Origin: Diplonema papillatum
Lineage: Eukaryota > Euglenozoa > Diplonemea > Diplonemida > Diplonemidae
Assembly (NCBI GenBank): GCA_030068145.1
Contig: JAPJBO010000022.1
Coordinates: 1-64,000, forward strand
Length of the DNA stretch: 64,000 bases
Reading direction: 5' to 3'
In this document: piece by piece, positions 57,741-64,000 of the stretch
Layout of the letters: each line of letters starts with the position of its first letter
How positions within the stretch are numbered: the first letter of the stretch is position 1
Notes under the pieces: model-generated
What the model saw: the letters and a program-made list of their open reading frames with translations, nothing else
Told to the model about the DNA's origin: nothing
Database searches by the model: none
Made by a program: the position numbers and the translations under genes

Positions 57741-58862
57741 ATGGCGGCGGCTGGGTTCGAACACGCGGTTGGGGACGTCGTGGACCAGGAGGAGCTGGCG
57801 CGGCTGCGGCGGGCGGAGCGCGTGCTGCGGGACCGAGTCGGAAACGTGACGCTCGTCCTCGAAAAGTGCTCGAACGCCTTCAACCAGCAGGCGGTGCTGC
57901 GCACTGCAGAGGCGATGGGCATCCAGCGCATCTACCTCGTCAAGCCGACGCTGCCCAAGCGGCACGCCAAAAGCCAGAAGGAGCGCGCGAAGCAGGCTGA
58001 CCCGAACACCTTCGAGTGGGGCCACGGCGTCGGCGTCACCAGCGGCTGCGAGCGGTGGATCAGCATCAAGCACTTCGACTCCACCGCCGAGTGCGTCACC
58101 GCATTGAAGGCAGAGGGACACTCTATTTGGGCGACAGACCTCGACAGGGATGCGGTGTGCTTGGACACCCAGTTTGCGTCGTCAAAGCACTGCCCGAACC
58201 CGCTGCCCGAAAAAGTGGCTGTCGTGATGGGCAGCGAAGCAGAGGGCATCTCCCGCGAGATGATCGACGCAGCCGACCTGCGTGTCTACTTACCTATGCA
58301 CGGGTTCACCGACTCGTTCAACGTGGGAGTCGCCTCCGCGCTGTCCCTGCAAGCCGTCATTGCCGTCGTGGGAAGGCAAGGCCTGCCGGCCGACGAGCTC
58401 AAAGCGCTGCGGGAGCAGTGGTTCAGGCTCCTGTCGTCGAACCCGACCGTGACAGCGGTCATCGACGGCTACCTGGCGGAAGGCAGGGTCCCGGAGCCGT
58501 TGGACGACCTGAGGGCCGGCAGGGGCAACCCGGAGGGTCCGCGGATCATCAAAAAAGTGCGGAGGAAGCAGGAGGAGGCCCTGCGGCTGCAGCAGCAGCA
58601 GAAGGAGGAGGAGGCACGGCCAGCCCAGCCGCAGCGGCAGCAACAGAAGCAACAGCAGCAGGAGCAGCAGCAGCAGCAGAAGGAGGAGGAGGCTCGGCCA
58701 GCCCAGCCGCACCAGCAGCAACAGACGCAACAGCAGCAGGAGCAGCAGCAGCAGCAGCAGCAACCGACCCGGAGCGTGGGTGCCGCCAGCCTGGGTGTCG
58801 TGGCCGGCGCCGTGGGGATCTCCTTTGTGGTGGGATTCGCCCTCGGGGCTCGGCGACGCTGA
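57741..58862 (+). CDS. SpoU/TrmH-family RNA 2'-O-methyltransferase, membrane-tailed
   Basis: Transfers methyl from S-adenosylmethionine to a ribose 2'-OH of tRNA or rRNA. The start chosen is the ATG at 57741 (MAAAGFEHAV); the frame is open 17 codons upstream. Trefoil-knot motifs are all present: motif 1 N48..R54 in NQQAVLRTAEAMG, motif 2 VAVVMGSEAEGIS, motif 3 YLPMHGFTDSFNVGVASALS. The spacing is closest to TrmH (tRNA Gm18). Two unusual parts follow the catalytic domain: a Gln-rich region with two copies of a ~30-residue unit (KEEEARPAQP), and a C-terminal hydrophobic helix ending in Arg (VVAGAVGISFVVGFALGARR) that looks like a tail anchor. The natural target RNA cannot be told from sequence. 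Confidence 0.85.
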   Translation: MAAAGFEHAVGDVVDQEELARLRRAERVLRDRVGNVTLVLEKCSNAFNQQAVLRTAEAMGIQRIYLVKPTLPKRHAKSQKERAKQADPNTFEWGHGVGVTSGCERWISIKHFDSTAECVTALKAEGHSIWATDLDRDAVCLDTQFASSKHCPNPLPEKVAVVMGSEAEGISREMIDAADLRVYLPMHGFTDSFNVGVASALSLQAVIAVVGRQGLPADELKALREQWFRLLSSNPTVTAVIDGYLAEGRVPEPLDDLRAGRGNPEGPRIIKKVRRKQEEALRLQQQQKEEEARPAQPQRQQQKQQQQEQQQQQKEEEARPAQPHQQQQTQQQQEQQQQQQQPTRSVGAASLGVVAGAVGISFVVGFALGARRR

Positions 58863-59029
58863 CGTGGACTCGTGGGCGGGGGAGGAAACCCAACAAGTGC
58901 CGGTTTTCGCTGAAGAACGGCGGAATAGTCAATGCAATACTCTAGCTTGACACGGTACAACCTCTAGTATTGGGGAATCTCTGTTTCGTCAGATTTTCCT
59001 CGGTAACAGTCTGGGTTGAGTGACAGGAA

Positions 59030-59460
59030 ACCATGGTTGATCCTAGTCGGGCAGCCACGGCAGCAGTAGCAACCGCCACGTCCGCCAAGCTGGGCAGTCA
59101 TAGTGAACCGGGTTCACCGACTGGCGCCATGGGGATCTCCTTTGCGGCGGGATTCGCGCGGACAGTGCCAGTTTCACTGCCCTCATCGCCGAGTCGGGCA
59201 GCCGCGGCAGCAAGCCACGACAACAGCCACGGTGGCAGTAGCAACGGCCACGAGCGCCAAGCTGGGCAGTCATAGTGGACCGGGTTCACCGACTGGCGCC
59301 GTGGGGATCTCCTTTGCGGTGGGATTCGCGCGGGGCTCGAACCCAACAGTGCCAGTTTCACTGCCCTCATCGCCGAGTCGGGCAGCCGCGGCAGCAAGCC
59401 ACGACAACAGCCACGGCGGCAGCAGCAACGGCCACGAGCGCCAAGCTGGGCAGTCATATT
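59030..59460 (+). repeat. ~174-bp tandem repeat with relics of the methyltransferase 3' end
   Basis: Two and a half units. Each holds 'tggggatctcctttgcggyg' plus 'ggattcgcgcgg', nearly the same as the membrane-helix coding sequence at 58806-58842. The rest of the unit ('gccgagtcgggcagccgcgg', 'gccaagctgggcagtcatag') is not in the gene. A related shorter repeat ('cacgggygccaacctcggag') follows to 59690. Confidence 0.88.
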
Positions 59461-59699
59461 AGTAGACCGCGCGGGGGAACACCGGCAGCCACAACAGAGG
59501 ACAGCAACGGAACACGGGTGCCAACCTCGGAGTCAAAGTGGACGCTCTGGGCTAGCTGTGGGCTTTGCCGTCATCGAACTGACTCCGCAGCAAGAACAGC
59601 AGCAGCCGCAACAGTAAGCAGCAACCGAACACGGGCGCCAACCTCGGAGTCAAAGCGGACGCTCTGGGTTAGCTGTGGGCTTTGCCCTCATTGAGCTGC

Positions 59700-60723
59700 C
59701 TCCGCAGGAACACTGGCAGCAACCACCTCGGTGATAGCAAGTACAGACACAATCGGCTTGTCTAGAAACGGGGCGATGTGGGCACGATGATGTCATGCCC
59801 GTTCTCTCAGTCCACCACTACCATTCGTTCCCGTCCCGAAAAAGCCTGCCTGTGCTCTTGAAAGTGCGTGCCAAACCACGTGGCTCATGTTCTCAAACGA
59901 ACTCACTGCTCTCGTAGCACTCGCCGTGGGGTAGTTCTCGTTACAGCCATCTGAACACGAACTAGACTATTCATGGCTTTTATGCTTACGGTGGGTCTGC
60001 CTGATGTGGGTGTGAAGCACGGTGTAGCCATACCATCTCAGCACCTTCGTGTGCCACGCCAGTACCGTTCCTCTCCTTCCCGTGTGCTGGCATGGGAAGA
60101 GTCTTGCCCCGTTCCTTTTCCATCAACGGCATCAAAGTCCGGACTATCTACCAGCGAGGCGACCGGAAACTCCTCGGAGAGACGGTCCCTGCACTCCAAC
60201 TCGTCGCTCTCTCTCTCTACCTTTTGCTTTGTGGTAGACAGCTACTACACACACTACGGTGAATGTCATCAGCGGCCGCTAGCAGTACTCCAGGCCCGAT
60301 GGGCTCTCTCTCCATCGGTAGGGTACAACCAACCTGTCTCATGATGGTCTCAAGCCAGCTCACGTGCCCTGTTAGTGGGTGAACAACCCAACCCTTAGAC
60401 ATTTCTGCTTGTCCAGGTTAGGAAGAGCCGACTTCGAAGGATCAAAAAACCAACGTCGCTATGAACGCTGGAGGGTGGTGGGGGAAAGGTAGGGGTAAAG
60501 ACACGATGTCGACACGCAAAACGGGCAAGCCAGGAGCTATCGTTCGTAGTTCGTAGATGTGTGATCGAGAGCAGCCCCCACAAAAGCTGAAGAATGAATG
60601 CGTTTGTCAGTGCATCAATCTAGGTTTGACTCTCGATACAATCTCTGGCAGCCCGAGAGATTAAGAGATATCTTGGGCACAGGTTCACGGGTCCGTCTCC
60701 CTCATGCTTCGGTATGAGCGTTA
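59700..60723. other. Stretch without a recognisable gene
   Basis: Short overlapping frames. Nothing is supported as coding or as a known repeat. Confidence 0.3.
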
Positions 60724-61110
60724 TCAGTCGGTGGAGTGCGAGAAGGTGAGGCGGAGAAAGGAGGAGGCGGCTTCTCGGCCCAGGAGGGTCCTGGATGTGT
60801 AGATACACAACTAGATATGTACGGGCTGTCCGCCCTGTCGGACGTGTTAAAGCCCACGGCAGCGAAGGAAGTCAGTGCTCTTGGGTACGAGTCCCTTCTG
60901 GACTGCGCACACACCGAGGGTGCCGCCAACCTGCCCCCAGGATTCCCCCGAGGCTGAGGACGGCGGCGAAGAAGTGGTTTCGCCAGCAAGAGTCGGTAGA
61001 GTGCGAGAAGGCGAGGCGGAGAAGGGAGGAGGCGGCTTCTCGGCCGGCCCAGCTGCCCGGGAGAGTCCTGGACGTAGATATGCAACGAGATATGTACTGG
61101 CTGTCCGCCC
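60724..61110 (+). repeat. ~265-bp tandem duplication
   Basis: 'gtggagtgcgagaaggtgag' through 'gatatgtacgggctgtccgcc' (60732-60838) recurs at about 60998-61110 with an 18-bp indel. A 147-residue frame (60795-61238) crossing it (VLDVDMQRDMYWLSALHQ) might be a relic, but I do not recognise it. Confidence 0.75.
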
Positions 61111-61443
61111 TGCACCAAGTGGAGGAAAGTATGCCACAAAAGCCCCTCCGGCTGCTCACGAACAACCTCCACTGGTTCTTGAATGGGCAAGGGGTTCCGT
61201 TCGCACCACCGAACAAAACCACACTGTGCACTACCTGATTATGCCTAGTGCCAAACCCGGCAACTACATTGTGCCGAGGCGAAAACCCTCATTCTTCGTG
61301 GAAATTCCTCATTTTTCTTGTCCGGAATCGCACTACTTTGCAAGAGTGTGGTAGTTGTATGAAAACCCGGGGTTTGATGAAACTTTTGGGAAACTCATCC
61401 ACTACCCCTGAAAGACTTTCATACTTAAGAAATACAAACTACA

Positions 61444-64000
61444 ATGTGCTTTCGCGAGGAGACGCTGCGCCGCAAGTTCGATGCGAGTTTGGTGACCGTG
61501 CGAAAGGTGTTCGACACTGCTCGCAACCCGCAGCTGGCGGAGGACGTGCACCACAAGTATGCGGACAAGTACCTTCTTGCGGAGTACATGACGAACGGGC
61601 ACTGTGCATCGCTGCTGACGACGCTGCGGCTGCTCGGCGTGACCGACGAGCACATGAAGACGATGAAGCAGTGGAGCAGCGACAGGACGGTGACATTGCG
61701 GTTCTCGTCGCGCCACAAGTGCACGTTCTTGGAGAAGAAGACTCGGGAGGTCGACTCAGACAAGAAGGACGTGGTCAGTGGCACCGGGCTGGGTGCTGCG
61801 TTCAGCGTTTCGAAGAAGACAGTGACGACAGTGACGGAATACTTCTGGAAGTTCGAGTGCGGGTACGAGTTGAGTGCGTACAAAGGAAACGAGCCTCAGG
61901 AGAAGATTGTGATCAAGCAGCGTGACGGAGCATCGACGAAGGTGAAGACGACAACCGAGAAGTCACCTCAGGTAGAGACGAAGGAGTACCCGAACATTGA
62001 CGTGGAGCTGACGTGGCTTCTGCAGCACGTGAATGCGGAGAACGGGCAGGTGTCGTTTTCCATCAACCGGAGCCACAAGAAGTGCTTGACTCCGCTGAGA
62101 AATGAAGATTCTGAGAAGGCGGTGGCTTTCAGCCAGAACGCGGGCCGATGGACACGAAGAGTGGCTGGACAACTTCAGACGTTCTTCAACGTCGTGCAAG
62201 ACAACACATTGGACATGAATTCCTTGCAGTCTTCTGGAGACGCCTTCCTCCCGTTTGCACCTCTTTTCGAGGAGGGGAGCAAAGGGGACGAGCAGCCGCC
62301 ACCGAAGCAGAGACGAATTGAAGCGACGCAGACAGACAGCGTTGTGGAGTACAAGAAGGAACACGAGGGGCATGTGCCGGCGGTGCTGCGAGGGGCGGAC
62401 TTGGAAGCCCTGCTGCAGGAAGAAGAACGCCAGCTGATGGAGAGGCTCGAGACAGTGGCGAAGGCGTTCCCTGCCAGCGGAGGCGACGGGTTGATCACCC
62501 AAGATGAAGCTCGGTTGATGGTTCTGATGCATTCCGGTACGAGCATGCTGAACGGATATTTCTCCTGCATGGACTACTTGGAGGAGATGTTGCGGAAGCA
62601 GCTGATTGCAGCGATCGGGAAGGAGATCACTGCAAGCGACTTTGCAGCATACATGCAGTTCCACAACCGGAAGATGTTCAAAGAGGAGTACGCACCGAAG
62701 CCATTGTGCTTGGCTGTGCGGCGTCCGAACCACTACCCTGAAGGGACAGTGAGCTTCGTGGCGAAGGCCGATGATGTGACGGGAGAGAACCCGGCATTGA
62801 TGCTGACGCGAAAGCTGGAGGCAGGAACTGTGCCGCAGATGAGGTTTGCACTGAGTGCGGCGGCAGAAGTGACGCTGTGCGGGGAAACCCAAGTGCACGC
62901 TTACATTGGGCATCGGTTCTCATTCGAGCAGCCGCCTCCGATGACGCTTGCTGCTCGGTCGCGTCAGTTCAGCGGGTACGTTCTGCTTCTTGGAAGGATC
63001 GGGGGAGCAGACTTGTTCCTGCCGTCACACGCGATGATTGTGCAGAACAAAGACGAGTTCGACATTCCGCTGATGCTTGACGAGATCCCGTCGGCGCAAG
63101 AGTTCCGAGACGCGATCGAGTCGCTGTCGCCTGAGCAGCAGCGCTTTGCGAAGGCTTACCGCAGCATGCAGCTGGAATCGACGCTGTTTGCAGTGTGCAT
63201 TGTGCAGATCAAGCCTCAGCTGGAGAAGGTGTTGAACCTGCCGTACGACTCGCTGACGAAGGAGATCCAGCTCACGCAACGCCTGCTTGCACTCTTCATT
63301 GAGTACCACATCCCGCCTGACTTGGTTTCCTTCCAATGCGACTCGATGGAAGACCCTGACGAGATCCCCGCTGCGAAGAAGGTGGAAGCCGTCAAAGCCC
63401 ACGTCGACGCCATGTACGAAATGATCAAAGACAGCAAGCAGAAGGAAGTCGACGAGCAGAAGCTGCAGCAAGAGATGAACAAGGCATCGGCCCCTGTGAC
63501 GGGCGGGTTCTCCTTCGGCGGCGCCCCGGCCGGAGCTCCCGAACCTTGGGGAGGGGCCATCGGCGGCGCGCCGGCACCCCACCCTAGGGGCGCGGAAATA
63601 AACTGTTTTAGAGGAGGGGGCGCGCCGATGATGGCAACGACGTCGATGGCACCAGTGGCGTTCAGTGCAAAGGCCCGGGGCGGAGCGCCCCCAGCTGCGC
63701 CGGCGCCCGCCCAGCCTGCTCCGACGGGAGCGCCGGCGGCGGACGCGAGCCTTCCAGACGGAATGGTCGACGTCAGCACGTTCCCGGTCGCGCTCGAGAA
63801 GCAGTTCGACGCTTTCAGCGACGCGGCATGCATCCGCCCCACCATCATCAAACCCGCCGACTCGTGGACCAAACGGTACCAGCCGAAGCTGCTGTCCGAC
63901 GTCAAGACGACCCAAGTCGGCAGCGACCTGCAGACGAAAGAAAAGAGCAAAGCGTTCGACCTTTTGGATGCCCTGACGCGGTCTGGTGTGCTGACCATCG
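61444..64000 (+). CDS. Large conserved protist protein of unknown function (partial)
   Basis: An open frame of 852 codons from the ATG at 61444, still open at the window edge. It resembles a family of large uncharacterised proteins I recall from oomycetes, ciliates and algae, recognised by the core LSPEQQRFAKAYRSMQLEST, then IVQIKPQLEKVLNLP and ALFIEYHIPPDL (residues about 560-620). Next come IRPTIIKPADSWTKRYQPK and KSKAFDLLDALTRSGVL near the edge. The N-terminal ~280 residues are rich in charged short repeats. A Gly/Ala/Pro-rich linker lies at about 680-770. The sequence 'gcggaaataaactg' inside the linker is AT-rich amid GC and could mark a small insertion. No catalytic motif is seen, and I assign no function. 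Confidence 0.8.
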   Translation, partial: MCFREETLRRKFDASLVTVRKVFDTARNPQLAEDVHHKYADKYLLAEYMTNGHCASLLTTLRLLGVTDEHMKTMKQWSSDRTVTLRFSSRHKCTFLEKKTREVDSDKKDVVSGTGLGAAFSVSKKTVTTVTEYFWKFECGYELSAYKGNEPQEKIVIKQRDGASTKVKTTTEKSPQVETKEYPNIDVELTWLLQHVNAENGQVSFSINRSHKKCLTPLRNEDSEKAVAFSQNAGRWTRRVAGQLQTFFNVVQDNTLDMNSLQSSGDAFLPFAPLFEEGSKGDEQPPPKQRRIEATQTDSVVEYKKEHEGHVPAVLRGADLEALLQEEERQLMERLETVAKAFPASGGDGLITQDEARLMVLMHSGTSMLNGYFSCMDYLEEMLRKQLIAAIGKEITASDFAAYMQFHNRKMFKEEYAPKPLCLAVRRPNHYPEGTVSFVAKADDVTGENPALMLTRKLEAGTVPQMRFALSAAAEVTLCGETQVHAYIGHRFSFEQPPPMTLAARSRQFSGYVLLLGRIGGADLFLPSHAMIVQNKDEFDIPLMLDEIPSAQEFRDAIESLSPEQQRFAKAYRSMQLESTLFAVCIVQIKPQLEKVLNLPYDSLTKEIQLTQRLLALFIEYHIPPDLVSFQCDSMEDPDEIPAAKKVEAVKAHVDAMYEMIKDSKQKEVDEQKLQQEMNKASAPVTGGFSFGGAPAGAPEPWGGAIGGAPAPHPRGAEINCFRGGGAPMMATTSMAPVAFSAKARGGAPPAAPAPAQPAPTGAPAADASLPDGMVDVSTFPVALEKQFDAFSDAACIRPTIIKPADSWTKRYQPKLLSDVKTTQVGSDLQTKEKSKAFDLLDALTRSGVLTI

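Noticed and set aside
61963..63998. Long minus-strand frames
   Set aside because: Antisense shadows of the conserved plus-strand protein starting at 61444.

Overview
This window is nuclear DNA of a eukaryote. It has genes split by GT-AG introns, a nuclear large-subunit rRNA fragment, eukaryote-only proteins (UTP15-like, ropporin-like) and a very dense load of transposons and satellites. The mix suggests a photosynthetic protist, most likely a chromerid alveolate alga such as Chromera velia. That assignment is inference: no organellar or telomeric marker is present.

Layout. 0.1-4.4 kb: a broken tyrosine-recombinase (YR) retrotransposon in the order gag / YR / RT-RNase H, hit twice by one MITE family. 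4.4-8.9 kb: a 4.4-kb foldback element with long inverted arms and inverted subterminal 28-30-bp arrays. 8.9-10.05 kb (minus strand): a frameshifted DDE-type transposase with an HGKG motif. 10.2-18.4 kb: retroelement and transposon debris plus a ropporin/RIIa-like exon at 11.3 kb. 18.4-23.2 kb: a second, unrelated foldback-type element with inverted 30-bp arrays and a nested TTAA element. 23.2-27.1 kb: small repeats, nothing recognisable as a host gene. 27.2-32.8 kb: two long ORFs in tandem, a degenerate class III nucleotide-cyclase-like protein and a low-complexity protein, joined by a dispersed repeat and followed by a 30-bp minisatellite.

34.5-41.6 kb: a complete five-exon GDP-mannose 4,6-dehydratase gene (374 aa reconstructed). 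Its introns hold an RT fragment, a 28S rRNA fragment, several dispersed repeats and a ~430-bp (CTA)n tract. 41.9-46.4 kb: tandem repeats, tRNA-derived SINE candidates, another MITE copy and a perfect 23-bp-arm hairpin. 48.8-52.3 kb: an intact 1156-aa hAT-type transposase. 52.6-54.4 kb: a UTP15-like WD40 protein (ribosome biogenesis). 57.7-58.9 kb: a SpoU/TrmH RNA 2'-O-methyltransferase with a glutamine-rich tail and a C-terminal membrane segment, with decayed copies of its 3' end downstream. 61.4-64.0 kb: the start of a large conserved protist protein of unknown function, running off the window.

Four to six host genes sit as islands in a sea of mobile DNA. The housekeeping genes (GDP-sugar synthesis, rRNA processing, RNA methylation) form no operon or visible pathway cluster. 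The best candidates for something new are the VIPER-like YR retroelement with an altered RT active site, and the two foldback-type elements that share an architecture but no sequence.
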